Of a DNA stretch of 64,000 nucleotides, positions 1-12,202 are shown one piece after another; within the stretch, counting starts at the first letter, position 1; the number at the start of each line of letters is the position of its first letter. Source of the DNA: Metamycoplasma cloacale. Its GTDB lineage: Bacteria; Bacillota_I; Bacilli_A; Mycoplasmatales; Metamycoplasmataceae. Location: NCBI RefSeq assembly GCF_900660735.1, contig NZ_LR215049.1:558001-622000 (forward strand). Direction: 5' to 3'. The translations under genes and the position numbers were made by a program. The notes under the pieces are model-generated. The model did not search any database, had not been told where the DNA came from, and saw nothing but the letters and a program-made list of their open reading frames with translations.

Positions 1-57
1 GCCAAAATTTTATTAACAATATTAAATATAGTTTATATAAATAAATATAATTAAATT

Positions 58-1398
58 ATGACTAATACAGAAATACAAATTTGAAACCTTTCTTTGCATA
101 GAGAATTGAAAAATATTTTAGATGAACACACATATAATAGCTTGTTTAAAAACCTACAAATTGTGCACATTGACGAACCTAACGTTTATCTTTTAGCACA
201 ACCTAGTGAAATTAAATTAATTAAACTTCATTATCAAAGTAATTTACAAAAAATTGCACAAGAAATTTTTCCAAACAAAGTTGAATTTATTTTAATCAGC
301 GATTTAAAACAGATTGAAAAAACTAATGTTGATAATTTAGTTTTAACAAATCCTGTTTTAAATTTAAACATCAAAAAGAATCTAACATTTGAAAATTATG
401 CAAGCGGTAAATTTAATGAAATCGCTATCAAAGCTGCTTGATCAATTATTTTAAATGAGAAAATAACATTTTCGCCGCTATTTATTTATTCATCTAGCGG
501 TTTAGGTAAAACTCATTTATTACATGCAATTGGTAATGAATTAATTAAAAAAGGTAAAACTTGTTTATATATCAATCCTGATGTTTTAACAAGAAGATTG
601 GTTGAAGATTTAAAAGAAAAAAACCAACGAGGAATTAACAAAACAGTTGATGAATTAACCTCATACGATTGTTTAATGTTTGATGATGTTCAACAATATG
701 GAAATAGAGAAAGTACATTAAATGTTTTATTCAATATCATTAACACAATGATTACAAACGATAAGCAAATTATTATTTGTGCCGATAAAAAACCTGAAGA
801 ATTAGGAGGATTCCAAGAAAGATTTATCAGTCGTTTTTCAGGTGGTTTAACAGTTCATATTGAATCATTAGATATCAACGATGTTATAGAAATCTTAAAA
901 TTTAAATTAAAAGAGAATGATATCAATCCTGAATTATGAGAAGATGAATCGCTTAAATTTATTGCTCGTAACTTCTCAAGTTCAATTAGAAGCATTGAAG
1001 GTGCAATTAATAGAGTTAAACTATTTAGCCAAAATGATGATTTCTTTACATACGATTTAACAACAATGAAAAACATTTTCAAAAATGTTAGTCAAGTTAA
1101 AGAACATATTACACCCGATCGCATTATTGAAGTTGTGGCTAAATACTACAAAATTGATAGAAAGAAAATTACTGCAAATACAAGAAAAGAAGAAGTGGTT
1201 ATTGCTAGAAGAATTTCAATGTGATTAATCAAAAATAATTTTGATTTATCACTTCAAAACATTGGAAAAATGTTCGGTAATCAATCACATAGCACGGTAA
1301 TTGTTTCACTAAATTGAATAGATGCAAATATGCAAACAAACCCAGCATTGAAATTAGCAATTGAAAAAATTAAAGAAAATATTAACAGAATATTATAG
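58..1398 (+). CDS. dnaA: Chromosomal replication initiator protein DnaA
   Basis: 446 aa with TGA read as Trp (for example the Trp a few codons after the start, in EIQIWNLS). This AAA+ ATPase binds DnaA boxes and opens the origin. Visible: Walker A SSGLGKTHLLHA near residue 147, Walker B CLMFDDVQ near 208, and the C-terminal DnaA helix-turn-helix signature IGKMFGNQSHSTVI near 402, which reads the DnaA box. Length is normal for the family. The ATG at 58 is the only early start in frame. dnaN follows 8 bases after the stop, the usual dnaA-dnaN pair. The gene lies at the very left edge, so any origin sits mostly outside the window. Confidence 0.97.
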
Positions 1399-1406
1399 GA
1401 GGATAT

Positions 1407-2504
1407 ATGGAAATTAGAATTAATAAATTATTACTTGATAACGCAATTGAAAGAGTATCTAAAGCAGTTAGTCCAACTCCTTTCTTGCCAGCACAAAAAG
1501 GTATCTTAATTGAAGCAGAAGACAATATTATTACCTTTATTGGTACCAATGGAGAATTAAGTATTAAACATGTCATTGAAATTTCACAAGATGCTGTAAT
1601 TGAAATGCCTGGAAAAGCTTTAATTGACTTAAACATTTTAAGAAACATTGTTAAAAAATTAGATGGTGATTTATCTATTCAAACTGATAATAAAACAATG
1701 ACAATCTCAACAGCATACGACCGGTTTGTAATCAATTTATACAATCTATATGATTATCCAGAAACAGAATTTACCGTTTATGGTGACACATTAGAGATAA
1801 ACTGAAACGAATTTAAACAAATGATTAGAAACGTTATTTTTGCAAGTACATCAAATGATACAAACACTGTTTTATCTTGTGTAAATATCTCTTCAACAAA
1901 TAACGTGTTAAAATTAATTGCAACCGATCGTTACAGATTTGCACAAGAATTGAAAAACATTGAAAATACTAATGATTTTAACATTTCAATCAATGCAAAA
2001 AATCTAAAAGATTTAAGTGGTTTTGAATACGATGGGATTGTTAAATTCTACATTTCACGTCATAAATTTGCATTTGAAATTGATAACACATTGATTCAAT
2101 CAACTGTATTAGATCAACCATATCAAGATGTATCTAAAGTCATTCCTACATCTTATGCCTATACACTTACTATTTCAAAAAGAGAATTAAACAACTTATT
2201 AAATAAAGCAAGCGTTATTGTTGCTGAAAGTTATAACAAAATCAAACTATATATCAAAGACAATCTATTAACAATTTCATCTACTAAAGAAGAAATTGCT
2301 AATGCTGAAATTACAACATCTAATTTCCACTATACAGATGTTGAGCTTAAATTAGCATTAAATTCAAAATTCTTAAAAGAAGCTGTTTCTGTATTTGATG
2401 ACGAATTAACCTTAAATATAACAAAAGATAAATTAAGAATTGTAGTATTAAGCAATTCAAATCCAAACAGCTTGCAACTATTTACTTCACAAAAAGGATT
2501 TTAA
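1407..2504 (+). CDS. dnaN: DNA polymerase III beta subunit (sliding clamp)
   Basis: 365 aa with one TGA-encoded Trp near residue 134. The protein forms the ring that tethers the replicative polymerase to DNA. The N-terminus (MEIRINKLLLDNAIERVSKAV) and the motif PGKALIDLNILRNIVKKL match the first clamp domain, and the C-terminal region keeps the DELTLNITKDKLRIV strand pattern of the third domain. The final residues are LFTSQKGF rather than the usual LPMR-type ending. A strong Shine-Dalgarno AGGAGG precedes the ATG. It is co-transcribed with dnaA upstream and the S4 protein 2 bases downstream. Confidence 0.95.
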
Positions 2505-2506
2505 TT

Positions 2507-2716
2507 ATGGAAGTTAAAATATTCGGAGAATACATAACAGTAACTCAATTTCTTAAAAAATTAGATTTAATCCCAACAGGTGGTAAATCAAAATTCTTTG
2601 TTATGAAACACAAAATTACAATTAACAATCGTGAAATTGATACCAGAAACAGCAAAATTAAAATTGGTGATACAGTATCAATTGATGACCAAATCTATAA
2701 AATTACATCATTATAA
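2507..2716 (+). CDS. S4-domain RNA-binding protein (YaaA/RlbA-like)
   Basis: 69 aa, essentially a single S4 RNA-binding fold: EYITVTQFLKKLDLIPTGGKSK, then INNREIDTRNSKIKIGDTVSID, the classic S4 turn in which a basic loop contacts RNA. Genes of this type follow dnaN in many Firmicutes (yaaA/rlbA) and are thought to act in ribosome assembly. It starts 2 bases after the dnaN stop, so it is probably translationally coupled to it. Exact function is not provable from sequence. Confidence 0.85.
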   Translation: MEVKIFGEYITVTQFLKKLDLIPTGGKSKFFVMKHKITINNREIDTRNSKIKIGDTVSIDDQIYKITSL

Positions 2717-2794
2717 TAATTAATACAAAAATTAAAAATTTTATTAATAATTGTTTAAAATATTAGTATTAAATTTTATGCAAAGGAGAGTAAT

Positions 2795-2992
2795 ATGCCA
2801 GGTAGAGATCAATTAACTGGTCAAAAACCATTAAGCGGAAACAAAAGATCACATGCTTTAAACACTACTAAAAGAACATTTGATCTAAACCTTCAAAAAG
2901 TTACTGTTTTACAATCAAACGGAACAAAGAAAACAGTGCGTGTTACCGCTAAAACTGCAAGAACCTTAAAAAAATACGGTTTAGTTGCTTAA
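2795..2992 (+). CDS. rpmB: 50S ribosomal protein L28
   Basis: 65 aa, a normal L28 length. The N-terminal [21 protein letters not shown] and the segment [14 protein letters not shown] near the C-terminus are characteristic of L28 of the large ribosomal subunit. AAAGGAGAG lies 6-7 bases before the ATG. It follows the S4 gene after about 80 bases of AT-rich DNA and ends in a strong intrinsic terminator, so it may carry its own promoter. Confidence 0.94.
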   Translation: MPGRDQLTGQKPLSGNKRSHALNTTKRTFDLNLQKVTVLQSNGTKKTVRVTAKTARTLKKYGLVA

Positions 2993-3011
2993 TTTATTTA
3001 AACAAAATAAT

Positions 3012-3044
3012 AAAAATCTCAGGTGATCCTGAGATTTTTTTCTT
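3012..3044 (+). terminator. Intrinsic terminator after rpmB
   Basis: A 10-bp perfect stem (AAATCTCAGG, loop TGAT, CCTGAGATTT) followed by a T run, 20 bases after the rpmB stop. Confidence 0.9.
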
Positions 3045-3529
3045 TAATTCTTTTAATAACTATTACTAAAATTAGAATTAATATAAATAATGTTATTGAA
3101 GTGACGATTCATCAAGCGACATTTGATTTTGATGATTTAGTTTCAACAACAGTTAGTTTCTCCGCTGGTTTTTCTGTTTGTTTTCTAGTTCAAGAATTTC
3201 TTTTTCTAATTCCATAATTTTGTTTTCTAATTTACTTGAATTGTTATTTAATCTGAATTATTAGTTTCTAATCCACTGTTTTTAACAACAGATTCAGTTA
3301 ATTCTTTTTTGTTATTTAAGAAATATTTAATTGCTTTTATAATATATGCTTCAGATGCATAAGTATTATCGGAACTTAGTGAACCATTTGTAGAATTTAT
3401 ATTGCGTCTTTCACTAACATTTTTGTTTGTAAATAAAAGTAATTGTAATAATCCCGAGATATTCATGCGAATAGCATCTGATGATCATCCTTGATTAAAA
3501 TTTGATTCAATAAATGCTAATAATTGCAT
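3043..3529 (-). pseudogene. Decayed membrane/surface protein remnant
   Basis: Three pieces of one apparent protein lie in different - strand frames. Piece 1 (3529 to 3248) runs from MQLLAFIESNFNQGW to ETNNSD and stop. Piece 2 (about 3240 to 3160) is a heptad-rich coil, KLENKIMELEKEILELENK. Piece 3 (about 3170 to 3043) reads EKPAEKLTVVETK, then a strongly hydrophobic segment (WWIVTSITLFILILILVIVI) and a basic tail KRIKEKN. Joined by two frameshifts they would give a coiled coil plus one C-terminal membrane anchor, as in many mycoplasma surface proteins. The upstream end is also uncertain. Family not recognised. A sequencing error is a less likely alternative because two shifts are needed. Confidence 0.55.
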
Positions 3530-3624
3530 TTTATTTTCTTTTAAACTAGTAATGTATTCATCTACGATTTTGTTACAGAATCAATAAAAATAAAAAACAA
3601 GTAAATATTGGGAAAAAAATACAA

Positions 3625-3672
3625 AAAAGAAGAACTTTTACTAGATTTTTAGCGTAAAGTTACTTCTTTTCT
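3625..3672 (-). terminator. Hairpin terminator between pepA and the pseudogene
   Basis: Imperfect stem AAAAGAAG-AACTT...TAC / GTA...AAGTT-CTTCTTTT with T/A flanks on both sides. It lies 22 bases past the stop of the first aminopeptidase gene on the - strand. Confidence 0.6.
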
Positions 3673-3693
3673 TAATTTTTTATCTGTTTTTAA

Positions 3694-5070
<1,377 letters not shown>

Positions 5071-5082
5071 AATTACTCCTTA

Positions 5083-6462
5083 TTAAATTAATTCTCCAAA
5101 TTCAACTAATGTTGATACTAATACACCATATCCCATGCCTTTACCGTCTGCGGTTCCTGCAATATCACAGTGAATATAATCTACATTGTTTGTAAATTCT
5201 TTTAAAAACATTGCTGCTGTATTACAATCTGATAATTCAGATGTTGAATAATTGTTTAAATCTGCAACTTTTGATGATTTATTTGGTTTATGGAATGCTT
5301 CATGCATTGGCATTCTTCATACTTTTTCGTGTGCAATTTTTGCTGATGATTCAAATTTTGTTCATTTTTCATCCGATGTAGCATAAATACCTGAATATGT
5401 TTTTCCTAATGCTCTTGTCATTGCGCCAGTTAAAGTTGCAACATCAACAATTGTTGTAGCTTTTAATTCAGTTGCTGCATAGTATAAACCATCTGCTAAT
5501 ACAAGTCTTCCTTCAGCATCTGTGTCAGTAATTTCAACAGATTTTCCTGACATTGAAATAATAACTGATTCAGGAACTGTTCCGTTTGCATCAACTTTGT
5601 TATCAGTTAATAACATCACTGCTGCAGCATTTTTTGCAACTTTTAATTCAGCAAGTGCTTTAACTGCGTATGCACAAATAACAGAACCAGACATATCAAA
5701 TTTCATATCTTCCATGTGGTAACCTTTAGTGTTATATCCACCTGTATCAAAACAGATACCTTTACCTACATAAACTGTTTTTTCTTTTGAATCTGGATTT
5801 CCTTTATATTCAACAACTACCACTCTTGCTTCGTCAGCACTAGCTGCGTTTACTGCAAGAACTAAGTTCATGTTTAATTTTTGTAAATCTTTTTTCTTTA
5901 ATACAGTTACTTTTAAATCTGGGTTTTTGCTAAATTCTGCTTCAATTTCTTCAGCAATTTTTGTTGAAGTTGCAATATTAGGAGGTGTAATTTGTCAATT
6001 TCTTGCACCATTGATTGCAGTCGCAATCACATTTAATCTTTCAATTAAAGTTGAAATTTTTGTTTTAACTTTAATTGATTCAGCAGATGATATTAATAAA
6101 GATAACTCAATTTTTTCTTCATCCTTGTCTATTTTTTTAGTTGCATGATATAGTTTTGCTTCGTGATAAGCGATTCTTAAAACGAATGCACGAACAACAT
6201 CTTCTAATGTTAAGAAATCATTAACAAAAGAATCTAAATCAATTTGATAATTTCTTCTTTTAGCTAAAACAATTGAATCTACAACTTTTAGAAAACTTGT
6301 ATATGTTTTAACTTCTTTTGAAATAAAAATATATGCTTCATTTGATTTGAATAATTCAGTTATGTAATTTGATCTTTCTCCAATTTCAACTGGATGTTGA
6401 CTACCTTCATAAACTGCTTTTAATACCATTTCATTGTTACGTTTAGTTTGGTAAGTAATCAT
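5083..6462 (-). CDS. pepA: Leucyl aminopeptidase, M17 family (copy 2)
   Basis: 459 aa, the promoter-proximal copy of the tandem pair. The metal-binding stretch VGKGICFDTGG, KFDMSG, the signature [14 protein letters not shown] and [10 protein letters not shown] are all intact, so it should be active. The N-terminal M17 domain is less conserved, as usual. The start at 6462 has AAGGAT close upstream. It is divergent from mtnN, and a 19-base inverted repeat (6488-6506) lies in the shared intergenic gap. Together with the Opp system in this window, the two enzymes would turn imported peptides into amino acids. Confidence 0.93.
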
Positions 6463-6487
6463 TTCTATCCTTTCATATTTTCAATAA

Positions 6488-6506
6488 ATACTATTAAAAA
6501 TAGTAT
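6488..6506. promoter_or_regulatory. Inverted repeat between divergent pepA and mtnN
   Basis: Perfect palindrome ATACTATT-AAA-AATAGTAT in the 100-base gap between two divergent genes, 26 bases from the pepA start. Its position suits an operator, but AT-rich DNA makes chance palindromes common. Confidence 0.35.
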
Positions 6507-6533
6507 ATGTAAATTATATATTAATTTTATTAT

Positions 6534-6539
6534 TATAAT
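6534..6539 (+). promoter_or_regulatory. Probable -10 box of mtnN-tatD-rsmA
   Basis: TATAAT 23 bases before the mtnN start codon and upstream of its AAGGAG ribosome site. No recognisable -35 box, as is common in mycoplasmas. Confidence 0.45.
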
Positions 6540-6562
6540 TGTTATATATCTAAGGAGCTTAC

Positions 6563-7249
6563 ATGAAACTTTTTATTTTTGCAGAAAAACAGGAAAGTCA
6601 ATTTATATTATCAAAATGTCAAATTATCAAAGAATACCAATTAAACAATATCTATAACGATTTTCAAAATATATTATTTGTTAAATATAAAAACAAACAA
6701 TTTTATATTGCACACACAGGTGTTGGCAAGGTTAATGCATCAAGTTATTTATCATATACTTTATCAATGATTCCATCAATTACCCAAATAATTAATATTG
6801 GTCCAGTTGCAGCAATTAAAGACTTTGAAATTGGTTCAAGTTACATTATTAATAAAGGTTATTACTATGATGTAGATTTAACTGCAATTCCAGGTTATGA
6901 ACATGGAATGCTACCTAATCAAATTAAAGTTTTTCAATCAAATGAAAAACTTAATAAAACATTGCAGAAACGTTTGAATTTAGGAGAAGTTGATATTGCT
7001 ACAGCAGATAGATTTGCAACTAAAAGTGATTTAGATATGCTAGAAAAACATTTTATAAATGTAAGTTTAATTGATATGGAATGTACTGCATTAATGCATA
7101 CAGCTATAATTTGATCAATTCCTTTTGCAAGTATTAAAATTGTTTCAGATTCTTTAATAAGTCATAACAACGCAAATGATTATCAAACAAATAAAATTAA
7201 ATGACAAATTGTAATTGCAAACATCTTTGATAAATTAATAGGAGTTTAA
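6563..7249 (+). CDS. mtnN: 5'-methylthioadenosine/S-adenosylhomocysteine nucleosidase
   Basis: 228 aa. It cleaves MTA and SAH, toxic by-products of methylation, to adenine plus the thioribose or ribosyl-homocysteine. Visible family features: an N-terminal AEKQE with the early catalytic Glu, the HTGVGKVNAS nucleoside loop, IINIGPVAA, the substrate loop IDMECTA with the Met-Glu pair, and IVSDS with the catalytic Asp. AAGGAG precedes the ATG. tatD starts 2 bases after the stop. Its adenine product would feed purine salvage. The methyltransferases RsmA, RsmD, TrmB and the DNA methylase in this window are sources of SAH. Confidence 0.88.
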
Positions 7250-7251
7250 AA

Positions 7252-8013
7252 ATGAAATATATCGATATTCACACCCATCCATTTACTGAATATTACGCAA
7301 ATCCCCTTGAAGTAGTTGATCAGTGATACAACGATAATATGGAAAAATTATTTGTCGTCGGCACATCACTTAAAGATTCAAAAGAAATATTAGAACTATG
7401 TTCAAAAAGAGATTTCTTATATCCAATTATTGGAATCCATCCCACTGAAGTAACTGGTGCTAATGATGCAGTTTTACTTGAAGAGATTTTAACCAAAGAT
7501 GTTATTGCAATTGGTGAATTCGGTCTAGATTATCACTACAATGACTCTCCTTCTAAAGAAATTCAAAAAGCTTCAATGTTAGCTCAACTAGATTTATGTA
7601 TCAAGCACAATTTAGTTGCAATGCTACACATTCGCGATGCACTAGACGATGCTTTTGAGATTGTTACAAATCCTAAATACAAGGATTTAAAAATAGTAAT
7701 GCATTCATATAGCGGTGATGCTGAATTAGTTAAAAAATATCTTCCATATAAAAACATTTATTTTTCAATATCAGGTGTTGTTACATTCAAAAATGGGAAA
7801 GTTACACAAGAGGCCGTTAAAGTAATTCCAGTTGAACGTCTGTTTTGTGAAACAGATACACCTTATTTAGCCCCAACTCCAATGAGAGGTAAACCAAACA
7901 TTTCACCTTATGTAGAATACACATATAAATTTATTGCTGATTTAAAACAAATTCCACTTGAAGCGTTTATCAAACAAATTAAAGACAATGTCAAGAAAGT
8001 GTTTAACGTATAA
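7252..8013 (+). CDS. tatD: TatD-family metal-dependent DNase
   Basis: 253 aa TIM-barrel hydrolase. Metal ligands are visible as DIHTHP at residues 5-10, GEFGLDYHY near residue 85-90, MLHIRDA near 125, MHSYSGD near 150 and CETDTPYLAP near 203. Length is normal for TatD/YcfH proteins, which act as Mg-dependent 3'-5' exonucleases in DNA repair. In Firmicutes this gene often precedes rsmA, as here: its TAA overlaps the rsmA ATG by one base (TAATG), so the two are translationally coupled. Confidence 0.9.
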
Positions 8014-8774
8014 TGGAAGAATTTCGCGCTAAAAAATGTTTTGGTCAAAACTTTTTAATTAATAAACACATTCAAGAAAAAATTGTTAACCTAGGGAATA
8101 TTGAAGGTCAAGATGTTATTGAAATCGGTCCTGGTCAAGGTGCTTTAACTTATTTAATGATTGATAAAGTTAAAAAATTAACCTGTTATGAAATCGATCG
8201 TGATTTACATCAAAAATTAACCAAAGAAATTAAAAATAAAAATGTAGAAATTAAATTACAAGATTTCCTAGAAGCTGAATTGCCTAACAGCAAATATATT
8301 GTTATTGGTAATATTCCTTATAACATAACATCAGATATTCTATTTAAATTAATAGATAACAGTGAAAATATATCAAAAGCTGTTTTAATGGTACAAAAAG
8401 AGGTTGCTGAAAGAATAACTGCTAAAGCAAATAGTAAAGAATATGGTAAATTAACTGTTTCTTTAAATTACATTGGTGAATGTAAATTAGAATTTATCGT
8501 TAAAGCTAATAACTTCAATCCAGCTCCGAAGGTTGACTCAGCAATTATCTCGATCACTTTTAATAAAGAACTAGAATATCCTAAATATGAATTTCTAAAA
8601 TTTGTTAAAAATCTTTTTCAATATAAACGTAAAACATTAATTAATAATTTAATTAATGTATATTCAAAAAATTCACTTATTGAAGCTCTAAATAAATTAA
8701 ATCTGGATTTAAATGTTCGTGCAGAAACTCTTGATTTAGAAGTTATTAAACAGTTATATAAATTATTAAATTAG
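8013..8774 (+). CDS. rsmA: 16S rRNA dimethyladenosine methyltransferase (KsgA)
   Basis: 253 aa. It dimethylates two adjacent adenines in the 3' hairpin of 16S rRNA using SAM, a late 30S maturation step. Motifs: KKCFGQNFLINKHI at the N-terminus, SAM motif I EIGPGQGALT, and the catalytic motif IV GNIPYNITSD. The C-terminal helical domain contains the FQYKRKTLINNL signature. The start codon overlaps the tatD stop. Loss of this enzyme gives kasugamycin resistance in other bacteria. Confidence 0.95.
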   Translation: MEEFRAKKCFGQNFLINKHIQEKIVNLGNIEGQDVIEIGPGQGALTYLMIDKVKKLTCYEIDRDLHQKLTKEIKNKNVEIKLQDFLEAELPNSKYIVIGNIPYNITSDILFKLIDNSENISKAVLMVQKEVAERITAKANSKEYGKLTVSLNYIGECKLEFIVKANNFNPAPKVDSAIISITFNKELEYPKYEFLKFVKNLFQYKRKTLINNLINVYSKNSLIEALNKLNLDLNVRAETLDLEVIKQLYKLLN

Positions 8775-8776
8775 TT

Positions 8777-9235
8777 ATGGAAAATCTATATATCTTAATT
8801 GCAAGATTGATTCAAGAAGCTCAATATATCCAACATAACATCGCTTTAATTGTGACATATTCAGATATTTGAAACAAATATCAAAATCACGAAAATATCA
8901 CAGTTGAAGAATTAATGTCAATTCATGAACAAGCTTGATTATTTAATAAAGAATTAGCTAAATGTACACTGGGTCGTGTTATTTGACATTGTCAAAATAG
9001 CAAAGCATTTAGTAAAACAACAATCGCTTTATTATACGAATATCTTAAAATCAGAAACTACTACGCACACGAGTTTTTTATTCACAACCATAGTAAATTA
9101 CAAAATTATGATCTAATCGTTGATGAATTAAAACTTTTAAATAAATACATTAAAGAGTTTCAACAATTAAACTACAATTTATCTTTACTTGTTAATGAAA
9201 AACGAACAATGGTTAAAACAATAAAAATTAGATAA
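8777..9235 (+). CDS. HEPN-domain-like protein of unknown function
   Basis: 152 aa, starting 2 bases after the rsmA stop. It contains several TGA-encoded Trp. The protein is all-helical by composition and carries IRNYYAHEFF near residue 95-104, matching the R-x4-H motif of HEPN ribonucleases and of HepT-type partners of minimal nucleotidyltransferases. No nucleotidyltransferase gene is adjacent, so it is not an obvious toxin-antitoxin pair. The operon position instead suggests a housekeeping or RNA-related role. The motif is short and the call is tentative; it could be a mycoplasma-conserved protein that only resembles HEPN. Confidence 0.5.
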
Positions 9236-9272
9236 AAAAACAACGAAACTTATTTGCTTGCGTTGTTTTTTA
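9234..9272. terminator. Bidirectional terminator, HEPN gene / gap
   Basis: AAAACAACG ... CGTTGTTTT with A and T runs on both sides, between two converging genes. Confidence 0.85.
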
Positions 9273-9284
9273 TATTTGCATCAA

Positions 9285-10289
<1,005 letters not shown>

Positions 10290-10344
10290 ATTTCCTCCGA
10301 ATTAAATTAATTATTAAAAATAAATTAAATAAATATTTTATTTA

Positions 10345-10350
10345 ATTATA
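10345..10350 (-). promoter_or_regulatory. Candidate -10 box of gap
   Basis: TATAAT on the - strand about 56 bases upstream of the gap start in AT-rich DNA. It is the best match in the gap, but no -35 was recognised. Confidence 0.35.
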
Positions 10351-10391
10351 CATTATTTTAAAAACATTTAACTTTCACAATATAAAGAGAG

Positions 10392-11009
10392 TTATAAATT
10401 CTTTTTAAAATTGAAAGCAATAAAATTAATATTTTTACCCATGCTATGGAATTTTTCTTCATAATCGGTAAGGTGATTTTCTATATCGTAATCACAATTA
10501 TGTAAATCGTTGGTATGATAGATAATGTTTGCATTGAAATACTGTAATTCCTCTAATGCAAATTGATATAACCCATCGTTATCACTTTTGAAATATACAA
10601 TTCCATCTTCATCCAATATATTTTTATATTGAGCTAAAAAATCCCTATAAACAAGTCTTCTTTTGAAATGTCTTTTTTTAGGTCAAGGATCAGAAAATGT
10701 TAATCAAATAGTTTTACATCTGCCAGTAAAATATTCATTTAATTGACTTGCATCTCCAATTAATAAATATAAATTAGTTAAATTATTTTCCATAAGTTTT
10801 TTATAAGAACTTAAGGCAGGAGTAGAATATTTCTCAATTCCAATATATATATTTTCTGGATGTAATTTAGCTAATTGATTAATCATTCTTCCTTTACCCA
10901 TACCAATTTCTAAAACAACATTGTTGTTTAATTGGTATGGAAATTTTTGAATAGTGAAATTGCTTTCATTCAATATATCAAGGGCATATTTGTTGTGTCT
11001 TAAACGCAT
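10392..11009 (-). CDS. trmB: tRNA (guanine-N7)-methyltransferase
   Basis: 205 aa. It methylates G46 in the tRNA variable loop. SAM-binding motif LEIGMGKGRMINQLA near residue 35, and the conserved FSDPWPKKRHFKRRL stretch (Trp by TGA) near residue 110, which is a TrmB hallmark. KSDNDGLYQFALEEL follows. I chose the ATG at 11009; a TTG three codons upstream is also possible. No clear ribosome site is visible. It is separated from the upstream lipoprotein gene by a terminator. Confidence 0.92.
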
Positions 11010-11032
11010 AATATACAATTATTACACAAAAT

Positions 11033-11068
11033 AAAAATGTAATCGCTTATTTTACAATTACATTTTTT
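11033..11068 (-). terminator. Intrinsic terminator of the 11.1-12.0 kb lipoprotein
   Basis: Ten-base stem AAAATGTAAT / ATTACATTTT with U-rich flanks, between the lipoprotein stop and trmB. Confidence 0.75.
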
Positions 11069-11079
11069 TATCTAATTTA

Positions 11080-11985
11080 TTAAGCTGTTGTGCTTTCTGT
11101 TGTTACAGGGGCCGGTTCTGGAGCTGGGGTTGGGGTTTCAGTAGTTGACGCAGGAGCATCTTCTGGTAATTGAACTTCAATTTCATGTACATTTGTTGAA
11201 ATTGCAATCTTGTATTTACCATCAACGTTAAAGCAAACTGGTTTTAGTGAAATAATTAATTTATTTCCATCTACTCTATAATCAAGTTTTGAAGAAATTT
11301 TATCAATTTCTTTACCTCTTTTATCTGTGCCTTTATATGTAGGGGCTGTAGCATTTGCTAATTGGTAGTTATTTGTAGATGGTGTTTTAGCTAATTTTAA
11401 CAATGCTTTATTATCAGCTTTTCAGTTTGGTTTTGCATTTTTATCTGTTGCAATAATAGAATATGATTTATAGTCATATCATAAATCTTTACCGCCAGTT
11501 ACAGCAGTTTTAAGATCTGCTTTTGCATCTTCTGGTACGTTGAATGCATAGTTTTCTATCTTAGCTGCATATGCTAAGAAAATTTCTTCTGGTGTGCTAG
11601 GTGTTGGGGTTGGTGTAGTGGTTCCAGTTCCTCCGCCTGTTGTTGTTCCAGTTGATGAACCGGTTGATGCCTCAGTTGCTTTTACTGATGCTGTAAATGT
11701 TTTAGTTTTTGAACCTCTTGTTAATTTAATTTCAAAAGTAACTGTTTTGCTTGCTGTATCTCTTGAAACAATTTTTAAAACTTGTCCTACTGTTCCTGGT
11801 TGTGTATGAATATCAATATCTAAATCTGTAATTTGATCAACGGTTTTACCTGCTGCTGATGTTTTTAAAGAAATTGTTGCATCTTCGTTTAAGGTTGTAT
11901 CTTCACAAGAAGCAGCAATAAGAGGAGTAGCCAAAAGAGGGGCAACAGTTCCTATTGATAGAATAATTTTTCATGTTTTTTTCAT
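11080..11985 (-). CDS. Surface lipoprotein, Lipoprotein_17-like
   Basis: 301 aa. A signal peptide (MKKTWKIILSIGTVAPLLAT) leads to the lipobox LIAASC, so it is anchored outside the membrane by a lipidated Cys. After an acidic stretch comes a beta-rich domain (VTFEIKLTRGSKTKTFTASV) like the lipoprotein-17 domain of mycoplasma variable surface proteins. A low-complexity linker of Gly/Thr/Ser/Pro follows, then a second globular domain and a Pro/Ala/Thr-rich C-terminus. AAAGGAT lies 6 bases before the ATG. The role is unknown; the linker composition suits a surface-exposed variable protein. Confidence 0.8.
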
Positions 11986-12202
11986 CTTAAATCCTTTCAT
12001 TTAACAAAATAAAAAAGGCAATATTAAAAAATATCACCTTTATTCGAATATATAATATTTCAATCTTCATGAATAATATACTTTGTATTCATCAATATAA
12101 ATTTTAATATAATTTATTTCCTATATTTAAATGTTTTAAGAAATTCATAAATAAATGAATAAAAAACACGATTTTTAAAGATTTTAATGAAAAACAGAAA
12201 TT
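11986..12202. other. Intergenic region between divergent genes
   Basis: No gene seen. It holds the promoter region of the lipoprotein to its left. A + strand TATAAT at 12108-12113 could drive a long leader through the structured element that follows. Near 12010-12040 a weak imperfect hairpin (AAAGG...ATAT / ATAT...CCTTT) lies in the lipoprotein mRNA leader. The rest is plain AT-rich DNA. Confidence 0.4.

Noticed and set aside
1..57. Possible oriC DnaA box (TTATTAACA at 10-18)
   Set aside because: It differs at two positions from the classical TTATCCACA and only one such site is inside the window; the origin probably lies mostly to the left.
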